From NCBI RefSeq assembly GCF_900156875.1, contig NZ_LT707409.1, positions 1,817,957 through 1,881,956 of the forward strand: 64,000 nt of DNA. Direction: 5' to 3'. Below are positions 37,055-45,539 of this stretch, piece by piece. How positions within the stretch are numbered: the stretch's first letter is position 1; every line of letters starts with the position of its first letter. The notes below the pieces were generated by a model. It was given only the letters and a program-made list of their open reading frames with translations, was not told where the DNA came from and made no database searches. Made by a program: the position numbers and the translations under genes. This DNA is from Robertmurraya dakarensis (GTDB taxonomy: Bacteria > Bacillota > Bacilli > Bacillales > Cytobacillaceae).

Positions 37055-37819
37055 TTAAATAGTTGTTTTGATAAACCCGGTTATAAGCTGATTAAAGATC
37101 TGCCATTTCTTAGTCGGCAATTGGTGTGAAACCTTTTTAACGATAGCAGACTGAAAATTTATGTGCTTTTTATAGCATCTTAAGTGCTGGTTAACTAAAT
37201 CTCTTGTACCATACATTAAATATAATGGAGCTTTTAATTGATTGAGACGATCGACACATGAATAATGCAGTGATTCTTCATAAAACCGATACCATGTATG
37301 GCGGTCAGCTTTTAACATATGACTGAAAATGTCCTTTTGTAATTGTTTGTTTTTAGTATGACTGTCAGATATGATCTTGGCCAAAAACTCTGGGAAATGT
37401 TTTACAAAATACATCCCAAGCAAATGTTCATATTGAAATGCTTTTGACTTAACTTCTGGATAACCGCCAGCAAGTATTACTGCTATAGATCTTTCAGGAA
37501 AAGATAGAGCAAATTCCTGAGCCACAAGGCCTCCTGAAGAGTAGCCGCATAAAACCGCTTTGTCTATATTTAACTGATCCATAAGTGTTACTATCTCAGC
37601 TGCATAACCAAATATCGATACCTCTTTTGGGTTACCAACAGTGTCGCCATGCCCGCTTAAATCCGGGAAAATAACTCTAAAATGATCAGCTAGGTTTGTC
37701 TGATAGAAGAAAACTTTCCTTCCCATTGCAGGTGGATGGATAAAAATAATCGGAATCCCTTTCCCAAGATCATCATAATAAATCTTAATCCCCTTCACGT
37801 TACTAACTGGCATGTTCAT
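37055..37819 (-). CDS. Alpha/beta-hydrolase
   Basis: 254 residues. Nucleophile S94 in the elbow CGYSSGG, acid Asp in YGTRDLV, His in VSHQLP, oxyanion region FIHPPAMG and PDLSGHGDT. This is the general lipase/esterase/haloperoxidase-like fold. AAAGGAGG sits before ATG. No signal peptide. The substrate is not predictable. It is divergent from a DJ-1/PfpI gene across a region containing an 11-bp inverted repeat, which hints at joint control. Confidence 0.82.
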   Translation of the reverse strand: MNMPVSNVKGIKIYYDDLGKGIPIIFIHPPAMGRKVFFYQTNLADHFRVIFPDLSGHGDTVGNPKEVSIFGYAAEIVTLMDQLNIDKAVLCGYSSGGLVAQEFALSFPERSIAVILAGGYPEVKSKAFQYEHLLGMYFVKHFPEFLAKIISDSHTKNKQLQKDIFSHMLKADRHTWYRFYEESLHYSCVDRLNQLKAPLYLMYGTRDLVNQHLRCYKKHINFQSAIVKKVSHQLPTKKWQIFNQLITGFIKTTI

Positions 37820-37844
37820 ACCTCCTTTCCACCTAGAAGGAACC

Positions 37845-37888
37845 TTAACATTAATATGATGTTACCTGTTACTAATCATTAATGTTAA
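37845..37888. promoter_or_regulatory. Perfect 11-bp inverted repeat in a divergent promoter region
   Basis: TTAACATTAAT (37845-37855) and ATTAATGTTAA (37878-37888), 22 bases apart, centred between the divergent hydrolase and DJ-1/PfpI genes. It could be an operator for a dimeric repressor. No regulator gene is adjacent. Confidence 0.5.
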
Positions 37889-37986
37889 ATTAATGAAGTT
37901 TTCGTGAACTTAAAGGAGTTAGAAGTTTTTATTTTGAATATAAAAAGAGAGGGAAAACCTCATTTTAAAAAAGGAGAGGAATACGA

Positions 37987-38538
37987 ATGGCAAAGAACGT
38001 TTTGATCATTGCTGGTGATGCTGTAGAGGCCTTGGAAATTTACTACCCTTATTATCGATGTATTGAGGAGGGTTATGATGTAAAAATTGCTGCACCTTCA
38101 AAAAAGAAACTGCAAACGGTTGTTCATGATTTTATCGGCTGGGATACTTATACTGAAAGTAAAGGATACTTAATTGATTCACATCTTTCATTTGAAGAAG
38201 TTAATCCCGAGGATTATGACGGACTTATCATCCCTGGTGGAAGAGCCCCAGAATATATACGTTTAAATGAAAATGTACCAAAAATTGTATCTCATTTCTT
38301 TGAAGAGAATAAACCAGTTGCTGCTATTTGTCATGCTGCTCTTATTTTGACCACTGTTAAAGAATATTTGAAGGATAGAGAATTAACTGCATATATAGCT
38401 TGTAAACCTGATGTTGAGGCATGTGGTGCAACTTATATTGAAAATACATTGCATGTTGAAAGAAATCTTGTATCTGGACACGCTTGGCCTGATCTGCCAG
38501 GCTTTATGCGTGAATTTGTTCAAAAAATGAACCAATAA
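37987..38538 (+). CDS. DJ-1/PfpI family protein
   Basis: 183 residues. The nucleophile elbow AAICHAAL carries C115-H116, and the conserved glutamate lies near E15 in GDAVEALE. GLIIPGGRAPEYIR is the family signature. Homologues include the general stress protein YfkM and PfpI-like proteases/deglycases, so a role in carbonyl or oxidative stress is possible but unproven. AAGGAGAGG precedes ATG. Monocistronic with a strong terminator. Confidence 0.88.
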   Translation: MAKNVLIIAGDAVEALEIYYPYYRCIEEGYDVKIAAPSKKKLQTVVHDFIGWDTYTESKGYLIDSHLSFEEVNPEDYDGLIIPGGRAPEYIRLNENVPKIVSHFFEENKPVAAICHAALILTTVKEYLKDRELTAYIACKPDVEACGATYIENTLHVERNLVSGHAWPDLPGFMREFVQKMNQ

Positions 38539-38548
38539 CACTCATCGC

Positions 38549-38584
38549 AAAAGCATGCGGTTGCTCATTGCCGCATGCTTTTTT
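38549..38584. terminator. Bidirectional terminator
   Basis: AAAAGCATGCGG/CCGCATGCTTTTTT stem between the DJ-1 gene and a convergent small ORF. Confidence 0.88.
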
Positions 38585-38611
38585 AGATTTTCATTATTCG
38601 AATAGAATCGC

Positions 38612-38749
38612 TTATTCGCTCTGTTGCGTAGTATTAAAAAAGTCCCTAACCTTCTTTTCCGGATGCTCTTCATCCTGATTGAGCTTTCCCATTTCTCCAT
38701 CAGATTCATAACTAAGCTGAAATGACTTATCTTCTTTAGCTTTCTTCAT
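38612..38749 (-). CDS. Hypothetical small hydrophilic protein, 45 residues
   Basis: The ORF starts at ATG 38749, preceded by AAGGGGGGATCAGC. The product begins MKKAKEDKSFQLSYESDGEM and ends RDFFNTTQQSE. It is highly charged and has no TM helix or cysteine. It is followed by a bidirectional terminator. I do not recognise the family. Size and composition are like several small sporulation-associated proteins, but nothing specific ties it to them. Confidence 0.6.
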   Translation of the reverse strand: MKKAKEDKSFQLSYESDGEMGKLNQDEEHPEKKVRDFFNTTQQSE

Positions 38750-38930
38750 GCTGATCCCCCCTTTTTTACATTAGGATACCCTATTTATGGAAAGCAATAT
38801 TAATACAATTTTTTCATTTTTACTACGCATCCTCTCAAAAACAAAATTTAACAGCTTTTAAATGTATCTTCATAGCAAAAAATGAACTATATAAGGAGGA
38901 TGACCATGAAGAATAAAGTTACAAAAAAAA

Positions 38931-40457
38931 GTGTTTTGGATTTCCGTTGTCATTGCAGGTATTTTTGTCCTATGGGGAATGATTAATCCTAAGGGACTAG
39001 GAGAGTCCATGGATGTTGCAAAGTCCTTCTTTCTAGTTAGATTTGGTTGGTTCTACCAATTATCAGCAACATTCTTTTTAATCTTTGCTTTATACCTGAT
39101 ATTTAGTAAATATGGAAAAATAAAACTAGGCAAAGATGAGGATAAGCCAGATTTCAGCCGCCCGACATGGTTTGCACTCCTTTTTAGTGCAGGTATGGGG
39201 ATTGGTTTACTTTTCTTCGGTGTTTCAGAACCTATTTCACATTTTACAACACCGCCATTAGGTGAGGGTGGCACTAGCGCAGCAGCAAAACAAGCATTAG
39301 TATACACCTACTTGCACTGGGGTTTTCATGCTTGGGCCATTTACGCTACGATTGCATTAGGTCTTGCCTACTTTAAGTTTAGGAAGCAGCTTCCGGGTCT
39401 AATGAGTGCAACACTTTATCCAATTCTCGGCGACAAAGTAAAGGGACCGATAGGAGTATTCATTGATGTAGTTGCTGTATTTGCGACTATTTTTGGCGTT
39501 GCCGCCTCATTAGGTCTCGGTGCTCAACAAATAAATGGCGGCTTGAGCTATTTGACAAATATACCAAATACCTTTCAAACTCAGTTGATTATTATCATTA
39601 TTGTAACCGTTCTATTCACCCTATCAGCAACAACAGGATTGCAAAAAGGGATCAAGTGGCTAAGCAATGCAAATCTTGGACTTGCTACCCTTCTATTTAT
39701 AGCATTTCTCATCCTATGTCCAACCGTGTTTGTTCTCGATTTATTTGTCACTACCTTGGGAAGTTATATTCAAAATTTACCAAGCATAGGCTTACGATTA
39801 GCACCATTTAACAAAGAAAATGCTGCTTGGGTTCAAAACTGGACAATATTTTATTGGGCATGGTGGATAGCTTGGGCCCCGTTTGTCGGAACCTTTATAG
39901 CGCGTGTTTCAAAAGGAAGAACGGTACGCGAGTTTGTGATTGCAGTGTTAGTGATTCCAACAATCGTATGTTGTGTTTGGTTTGCTGTTTTTGGAGGAAC
40001 GGCAATCTACTTTGACTATAACACCGGTACGAATATCGCTGCCCAAAGCCTTGAAACCGCCATTTTCTTTGTATTTGAGCAACTTCCTTTTTCTGGGTTT
40101 TTATCGATCATCACGCTGCTGTTAATTAGTACATTTTTTATTACATCTGCCGATTCTGCTACGTTTGTCCTAGGGATGCAAACAACTAACGGAGGTTTGA
40201 ACCCTCCTAACAGAGTCAAATTTGTATGGGGAATCATTTTAACACTGTCAGCCATCGTACTAATGGCTTCCGGGGGGCTTAATGCCATGCAGACAGCCAT
40301 TATTGTCAGTGCATTCCCACTAGCCATTGTTCTTATCTTAATGGCATTTTCAATGGTAAAATCATTCCAAAGTGAGGCTCCTGAAAAAGGAAGGGTTCCT
40401 GAGAAGACTAAAAAAGAGAAAGCAGTGGATCAAAGAAAAATGAGACCAACAACTTAA
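38931..40457 (+). CDS. BCCT-family (betaine/choline/carnitine) transporter; start region frameshifted
   Basis: 508 residues read from GTG 38931; twelve TM helices. The BCCT signature FYWAWWIAWAPFVGTFIARVS and FSAGMGIGLLFFGVSEP are clear, so it takes up glycine betaine or a related osmoprotectant by Na+ symport (OpuD/BetL-like). The best start is ATG 38906 with AAGGAGGATGACC before it. That frame reads MKNKVTKK and is then broken by an A8 run (38923-38930); seven A's would join it directly to VFWISVVIAG. So the gene is either misread, phase-variable, rescued by slippage, or starts at GTG 38931, which has no good ribosome binding site. The remainder is intact. Confidence 0.85.
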   Translation: MFWISVVIAGIFVLWGMINPKGLGESMDVAKSFFLVRFGWFYQLSATFFLIFALYLIFSKYGKIKLGKDEDKPDFSRPTWFALLFSAGMGIGLLFFGVSEPISHFTTPPLGEGGTSAAAKQALVYTYLHWGFHAWAIYATIALGLAYFKFRKQLPGLMSATLYPILGDKVKGPIGVFIDVVAVFATIFGVAASLGLGAQQINGGLSYLTNIPNTFQTQLIIIIIVTVLFTLSATTGLQKGIKWLSNANLGLATLLFIAFLILCPTVFVLDLFVTTLGSYIQNLPSIGLRLAPFNKENAAWVQNWTIFYWAWWIAWAPFVGTFIARVSKGRTVREFVIAVLVIPTIVCCVWFAVFGGTAIYFDYNTGTNIAAQSLETAIFFVFEQLPFSGFLSIITLLLISTFFITSADSATFVLGMQTTNGGLNPPNRVKFVWGIILTLSAIVLMASGGLNAMQTAIIVSAFPLAIVLILMAFSMVKSFQSEAPEKGRVPEKTKKEKAVDQRKMRPTT

Positions 40458-40471
40458 GATTATGTCTAAGA

Positions 40472-40505
40472 AAACACTAGGGCAATCAGCCCTAGTGTTT
40501 TTCGT
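40472..40505. terminator. Bidirectional terminator
   Basis: AACACTAGGGC/GCCCTAGTGTT stem followed by TTTCGTTTTTT, between the BCCT gene and the DUF2935 gene. Confidence 0.9.
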
Positions 40506-40514
40506 TTTTTAGCC

Positions 40515-41309
40515 CTAACTTTTCAAGCGAGGCTTAGTTGGATCACAATCAGGTTGAGGTAGTTTGGTACTCTCGGAAAGTTTTGTTAAATAATAACATT
40601 CTTCTCTCATCATATGATCAGCCATGAGTGGCGCAAATGTACCTAACGCCTCCATACTCAATTCTAATTCCTCAATCTCATTAAGAAAATTTTGAAAAAG
40701 TTTCATTTCAAGAGAAACCTCCTCGTTAAACCTCTCAAGTGCAGGAAAGGAATCAAGGTTGGTCCGTAAAAAACCTGCCATCTCGACAGCCTTTAAGTAA
40801 AACCCTTCAAAATCCTTCGTAAATTCGTCACTCTTCGCTTTTATTTTCTTCTCAATTCTGTCCATATTGTCCGAGATAGCACCAGCATGCCCGGCTCCGT
40901 CTAATAACCAGAGTAAATGGTGGTGCAATTCATGAAAAATCGGCGGCTTTTCACCCTTTTTTAAGTACCCTAATAAAAGTTGGTACTCCTCAAGTTCATT
41001 AACCATGTGATTTATAAAGGTCGGACCGAGATGAATCGTAATTTTTCCTATGAGATGCCTCTCGATTATTTCGAGCTTGAATTCACGAAGTTTTTCCACT
41101 TCAACTTCAGCTTCCATGCTTAATTGAATGATATCCGAACTGTTCACCCTCGAAAGTAATTCATCAAAGATTGTGATAAAAACAGCTGCCCTCTGAATGG
41201 CTTCTTTTTCCTGTGGACCTAGTGAATCATGAATAAACCTAGCATGGTCACCTAGCACCTGCAGCCAAAAGGTATGTTCAAATATAGCTGACTCTTCAAC
41301 GTTTGTCAC
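40515..41309 (-). CDS. DUF2935 protein, hemerythrin-like helical
   Basis: 264 residues, nearly all helical. Repeated His/Glu-rich segments (FEHTFWLQVLGDHARFI, FHELHHHLLWLLDGAGHAG, PLMADHMMREECYY) match DUF2935, a family of two four-helix bundles with putative metal ligands, common in Bacillus. Function is unknown; metal or oxygen binding is a guess from the ligands. It probably starts at GTG 41309, next to GGGGAGAGGAG; the ORF extends nine codons upstream. Monocistronic. Confidence 0.78.
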   Translation of the reverse strand: MTNVEESAIFEHTFWLQVLGDHARFIHDSLGPQEKEAIQRAAVFITIFDELLSRVNSSDIIQLSMEAEVEVEKLREFKLEIIERHLIGKITIHLGPTFINHMVNELEEYQLLLGYLKKGEKPPIFHELHHHLLWLLDGAGHAGAISDNMDRIEKKIKAKSDEFTKDFEGFYLKAVEMAGFLRTNLDSFPALERFNEEVSLEMKLFQNFLNEIEELELSMEALGTFAPLMADHMMREECYYLTKLSESTKLPQPDCDPTKPRLKS

Positions 41310-41480
41310 GATCTCCTCTCCCCTTTCGAACCTCACTAAAATATATCAGAGAAAAAGTTTTTTATGACAACAGTTCACAATAGACTTTTTTCACAATATT
41401 GCTCTAGATGTACTCATGATATTTTTAAAAAAGAGCATATTAAAAAATGAAACAAATCACTGTAAATGGAGGAATTGAAA

Positions 41481-41636
41481 TTGTCAAAACAAGGAATGCA
41501 AAATAAAGAACAGAGCTCACAACAATTAGCAAAGCAACGCGGTAAAACAGATGTAGAATTTGGCAGTGACTATCAAGTGGGAAATGATGCTTCACAGAGT
41601 CAAAAGAAGAGCGGAAAACAAATTAATAAAAAGTAG
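41481..41636 (+). CDS. Small Gln/Lys-rich protein, possible gamma-type SASP
   Basis: 51 residues from TTG 41481, with GGAGG eight bases upstream. The product begins MSKQGMQNKEQSSQQLAKQR and has the block TDVEFGSD, reminiscent of the FGTEFASE blocks in gamma-type SASP (SspE), but it is short and has one block only. Gamma SASP are amino-acid stores in the spore. CATATTA at 41436-41442 fits a sigma-G -10 (CATnnTA), without a clear -35. It lies 48 bases before sspH and could be co-transcribed. The assignment is tentative. Confidence 0.55.
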   Translation: MSKQGMQNKEQSSQQLAKQRGKTDVEFGSDYQVGNDASQSQKKSGKQINKK

Positions 41637-41684
41637 GCAGGACCAAATATAGTATAAATCTAGCTATGATAGGAGTGAAAAATG

Positions 41685-41864
41685 ATGGATGTGAACAGAG
41701 TGAAACAAATTTTATCTTCCTCTGCTGATATTGATGTCAAATACAATGGGACGTCTGTTTGGATTGACGCGCTTAATGAAGATGGCAGGACTGCAACCGT
41801 GCACTTAAGAGGCCCATTAGAAGAAAGATCAACTGTAGAAATTTCTGAGTTAGAAGAGGTTTAA
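41685..41864 (+). CDS. sspH: H-type small acid-soluble spore protein
   Basis: 59 residues, the same length as B. subtilis SspH and collinear with it: MDVNRVKQILSSSADIDVKY then NEDGRTATVHL and VEISELEEV. H-type SASP are minor forespore proteins of unknown mechanism. There are two adjacent ATGs (41682 and 41685); spacing from AGGAGTG and alignment to SspH favour the second. It lies at the edge of a run of spore protection genes. Confidence 0.87.
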   Translation: MDVNRVKQILSSSADIDVKYNGTSVWIDALNEDGRTATVHLRGPLEERSTVEISELEEV

Positions 41865-42045
41865 TAACTATAAAAACAGGGAATAACATTTAATTTGCCA
41901 TTTTTGGAAGGTTATGATAAAATCAATATATAGATTTACATATTTTGTTGAATACAATATATGGATTTAGTTTATCCTACTCGTGTATATGTCTCTTTTA
42001 TTTTTCCGTTCCTTTCTAATGGGGCGGATTTTTTTCTGTTATATC

Positions 42046-42077
42046 GAAAACCTCCTGTGCTGGCCAGGAGGTTTTTG
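42046..42077. terminator. Terminator between convergent genes
   Basis: AAAACCTCCTG/CAGGAGGTTTTT stem between sspH and the acyl-CoA dehydrogenase gene. Confidence 0.8.
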
Positions 42078-42086
42078 AAGTGGTGG

Positions 42087-43253
42087 TTAATAGGATTTCG
42101 GAAGTCCCAGTACTTTTTCCGCAACAAAGCTCTTGATTAATTCATTTGTAACAGGTGCTATTCTAGGCAGCCTTGCCATCCGATAGATTCGCTCAATATT
42201 ATACTCCCTAGCATAACCATAGCCTCCAAACGTCTGAAAAGCTTGATCGACAGCCTGAAAACCTGCTTCTGAACCGCGTAATTTTGCCATGTTTGCCTCC
42301 GCTCCACAAGGTTGTCCATTTTCATATAACCAGCAAGCTTGAAATATTAATACTTCAGCGGCCCTTAAATGAGAGTAGGCATCTGCTAACGGAAATTGCA
42401 CTCCTTGATTTTGACCAATCGGTCTTCCGAATACAATGCGTTCATTGGCGTATTGACATGCTCTTTCAATAGCCCCATACCCCATACCAACTGCTTCTGC
42501 TGCAATCAGCATTCTTTCTGGATTAAGTCCATCTAAGAGATAATAAAATCCTTTCCCTTCTTCCCCAATTAGATCAAATTCATCTACTTCTAAATTTTCG
42601 ATAAAGAGCTCATTCGTATCGATTCCGTTTCTACCCATCTTCTCAATTTCATTAATAGTGATAGCTGATCTGTCCATAGGTGCGAAGAAAAGAGACATAC
42701 CATCGGTTTTTTTCTTTACTCGATCATAAGGGGTTGTTCTCGTAAGGAGCAGTATTCGATCTGCCTTTTGAGCCTTTGTAATAAATACTTTATGTCCGTT
42801 AATTACATACTTATTGCCTTTCCTTTTTGCAAATGTTTCGATACGTGAAGTATCAGTTCCAGCGTTAGGTTCTGTCACTCCAAAACACACATGCAGCTTT
42901 CCGCTGGAAACATCCGGCAAATACTTTTGCAGCTGTTCTTTTTTTCCATGATAAAGTAAAGGGTTGGCACCAAACATCGATAAATGTATGGTCGAAGCAC
43001 CATCCATCCCTGCGGCAGATTTGGCAATTTCCATTAATATAATTACGGCCTCCGTAATATTTAGTCCTGAACCACCATACTCTTCTGGAAACAAAACACC
43101 TATCAAGCCTGCCTTCGCACATGTATTCCAAAATTCAGTTGGAAAGATATGTTCCTTTTCAATTCTGCGCCAGTACTCATCATCAAATTGCTTACAAATT
43201 TCACGCGTAACTTTCCTCAACATTTCTTGTTCCCCAGTAAATTCAAAGTTCAT
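42087..43253 (-). CDS. Acyl-CoA dehydrogenase
   Basis: 388 residues with the standard three-domain acyl-CoA dehydrogenase layout. FAD/substrate-binding VCFGVTEPNAGTDTSRIETF, KVFITKAQKADRILLLTRT, ERIVFGRPIGQNQGVQFPLAD and FQTFGGYGYAREYNIERIYR are conserved. The catalytic base is not at a position I can assign with confidence. It oxidises an acyl-CoA at C2-C3 and passes electrons to ETF. A GTG at 43268 is part of the ribosome binding site AAAGGTGGGG; ATG 43253 is the start. No other fatty-acid gene is adjacent, so the substrate is open. Confidence 0.88.
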   Translation of the reverse strand: MNFEFTGEQEMLRKVTREICKQFDDEYWRRIEKEHIFPTEFWNTCAKAGLIGVLFPEEYGGSGLNITEAVIILMEIAKSAAGMDGASTIHLSMFGANPLLYHGKKEQLQKYLPDVSSGKLHVCFGVTEPNAGTDTSRIETFAKRKGNKYVINGHKVFITKAQKADRILLLTRTTPYDRVKKKTDGMSLFFAPMDRSAITINEIEKMGRNGIDTNELFIENLEVDEFDLIGEEGKGFYYLLDGLNPERMLIAAEAVGMGYGAIERACQYANERIVFGRPIGQNQGVQFPLADAYSHLRAAEVLIFQACWLYENGQPCGAEANMAKLRGSEAGFQAVDQAFQTFGGYGYAREYNIERIYRMARLPRIAPVTNELIKSFVAEKVLGLPKSY

Positions 43254-43360
43254 GATCCGCTTCCCCACCTTTTTTCTCTATCAATACTCTCTATTAATTA
43301 TTTTTATTTTAATTCTTCCAATATAGTCCAACTTATACCATTAAAAATCATCTAGAGCAC

Positions 43361-43394
43361 AAAAAAACCTCCCGTGTTTGACCGCTAGGAGGTT
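43361..43394 (-). terminator. Terminator of uvsE
   Basis: AACCTCC/GGAGGTT stem followed by TTTTTGTGC on the minus strand. Confidence 0.8.
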
Positions 43395-43439
43395 ACTGAA
43401 ACCCGTTTAATCTTGATTAAGCACTTTCAAGGAAAAGAC

Positions 43440-44393
43440 TTACCATTCCACCGCCGTACTGGTAAGTCGTCTTACGCCTCTAATTCCGGCTATATCTTCA
43501 ACAAGTTTTTGCATCGCGAGATCCTTCTGCTTCGCCTCAATCATAATATCAAAATCCCGGTCAAGTTCCTTGGCCATTTTTAAGAAAGGCAGAATAAATT
43601 CTAACGATACGAAATCAGCATGGGACCGGAATGCTTTTTCTGATTTTGGTGAAGAGATATGAACTTTTGGCACAAGGTCTCTCCCTCTCCAACTATCGAA
43701 GATACGCGGAAGTAATTGTGAAAGTTCCTGGTTACCTGTATTTGCCATATGATGATGGTAATCAAACATCATCGGGATATTTTCCTTCTCACAGGCTGCT
43801 AGAGTTTCTGCTATATCATATGTTTTATCGTCATTTTCTAAAGTTGTTATCTTTTTTATATGTCTAGGCAGGGATTTGAAATTCTCGTGGAACCTTTTTA
43901 ATGTTTTTTCTTTATCCCCATAGGCGCCCCCAATATGAATGTTTATAATCCCGCGATCTTCTACGCCCATTGCTTCTAGCATCCTATAATGAAATTCCAT
44001 ATCCTTAACAGCATTTACAGTGACATCTTTACGAGGACTTGTAAAAAGGGTAAACTGATTAGGATGGAAACTAGGGCGCAAATGAAAGGTTCGAACTAAA
44101 TGTCCAAGTTCTTCCCATTCTTTTTTAAACGGTTTCACAAAGTCCCACATAACTTCTGGATGAGTAGCTAAAGGAACGAGTGAACTAGAAAACCGATAGA
44201 GCTTTACTTCATGAGCTATATTATAATGAAGAATCCTCTTCGTATGATCCAAATTTTGAGCAGTCACATCTTTAAGTTTATCCATTCTCTCGTCTTTCGG
44301 AAGTGAAGAATAGCGGGCAAATGTTAATGATTTCGAAGGACTTGCATCCCATAATCCCAGTGCGTTTGCTACATAGCCAAAACGAATCTTCAT
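43440..44393 (-). CDS. uvsE: UV damage endonuclease UvsE/UvdE
   Basis: 317 residues, TIM-barrel nuclease. It nicks DNA 5' to UV photoproducts, an excision route independent of UvrABC. IRFGYVANALGLWDASPSKS at the start, RPSFHPNQFTLFTSP, INIHIGGAYGDKEKTLKRF, LENDDKTYD, MMFDYHHHM, KVHISSPK and IMIEAKQKD supply the metal ligands (His, Glu, Asp). AAGGGG before ATG. It lies 13 bases after the HprK-like gene on the same strand, an unusual pairing. It complements splB nearby. Confidence 0.95.
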   Translation of the reverse strand: MKIRFGYVANALGLWDASPSKSLTFARYSSLPKDERMDKLKDVTAQNLDHTKRILHYNIAHEVKLYRFSSSLVPLATHPEVMWDFVKPFKKEWEELGHLVRTFHLRPSFHPNQFTLFTSPRKDVTVNAVKDMEFHYRMLEAMGVEDRGIINIHIGGAYGDKEKTLKRFHENFKSLPRHIKKITTLENDDKTYDIAETLAACEKENIPMMFDYHHHMANTGNQELSQLLPRIFDSWRGRDLVPKVHISSPKSEKAFRSHADFVSLEFILPFLKMAKELDRDFDIMIEAKQKDLAMQKLVEDIAGIRGVRRLTSTAVEW

Positions 44394-44406
44394 CTACTGT
44401 CCCCTT

Positions 44407-45315
44407 TTAATGGTTTTGGATACGTCCATAGAATTCATTGACAGCTGTGTAACCCTGCTGTTCAAGTCTCCAATTCTTAGCTGCCACTTCGACTAAGCTT
44501 GCAATGTCTCTCCCTGGTCGAATAGGAATTTCAAGGTTTGGAATCGAGACATCTAAATAATCAATAACTGCTTTTGGGGGTTCAATTCCATCGTAATACT
44601 TCTTCTCGTCCCAAGCAGATAATAGTATGTCTAGATTAATTAAAGTCTCATCCTGAAAAGCCCCAGATCCATAGAGTCTCGGTACATTGATCATTCCAAT
44701 TCCTCTTAATGATAAAAAATCTCGGTTTGTGCTATCATGTGTTCCAATTAATGTTTCTGGATCAATTCTCTTAAGGATCACTAAATCGTCGGAAATGAGC
44801 CGGTGACCCCTCTCTATCAAAGAAAGAGCTGTTTCACTCTTACCAATCCCACTTTCTCCTCTAATTAATAAGCCCACGCCAAAGACATTAACGCACACGG
44901 CGTGTATTCCAATACTTGCAGCCAATTCTTTACCTAAATAGTTATTTAACTTACTTATCACATTCGTTGTTTTTTCTTTTGCTCGAAGCAGTGCAACCCC
45001 CTCTTCATTACAATGCTTAATCAAATAAGAAAGGCCTTCTTGATTTCTCGTTATGATGATACAGGGTGGATGTTTCTTAATTACATTCCCTATTCTTTCA
45101 TCTCTTTCTTCTTTTGTTAACGAATGCAAATACGTAATCTCTTGTTTTCCTAAAAGTTGAATCCTTTCACTGGGAAAGAAGTGAAAATATCCTGTTAATT
45201 CTAGTCCTGGCCGATGAATATCGTCATTATCAATGACTCGTTCAAGTCCTTGTTCACCCGCTAAAATTTCTAATTTTAATTTTTCTGCTAAGTGTTGAAT
45301 TGTTATTGTATTCAT
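44407..45315 (-). CDS. HPr(Ser) kinase/phosphorylase paralogue
   Basis: 302 residues with both HprK domains. The N-terminal domain ends near 127. The kinase domain has P-loop GESGIGKS (153-160), H138, SDDLVIL, the HprK signature region RGIGMINVPRLYGSGAF (204-220) and the K2 loop IPIRPGRD. All catalytic motifs are therefore kept. Canonical hprK is normally followed by lgt; here the partner is uvsE and the sequence has drifted from the usual Bacillus HprK. It may be a second enzyme acting on HPr, Crh or another protein. ATG 45315 is chosen over TTG 45327. Confidence 0.85.
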   Translation of the reverse strand: MNTITIQHLAEKLKLEILAGEQGLERVIDNDDIHRPGLELTGYFHFFPSERIQLLGKQEITYLHSLTKEERDERIGNVIKKHPPCIIITRNQEGLSYLIKHCNEEGVALLRAKEKTTNVISKLNNYLGKELAASIGIHAVCVNVFGVGLLIRGESGIGKSETALSLIERGHRLISDDLVILKRIDPETLIGTHDSTNRDFLSLRGIGMINVPRLYGSGAFQDETLINLDILLSAWDEKKYYDGIEPPKAVIDYLDVSIPNLEIPIRPGRDIASLVEVAAKNWRLEQQGYTAVNEFYGRIQNH

Positions 45316-45539
45316 ATTAACACCCAATTTTCATGTTTTATTCGCAAATGAGATTTATTTCTATCTAATCTTTAGTATTTACAAATATATTAGTGACATG
45401 CGCCACGCACCTTTTCGAGTACTTTTCAGTATTTACATACCGTTAAAAGGATGAATCTATCCACTATAAATGCTCATAGTCTATCTCCTTTTCACATAGA
45501 ATGTACAAGCTATCTTTTCGCCGATTGGAGCTGATAACA

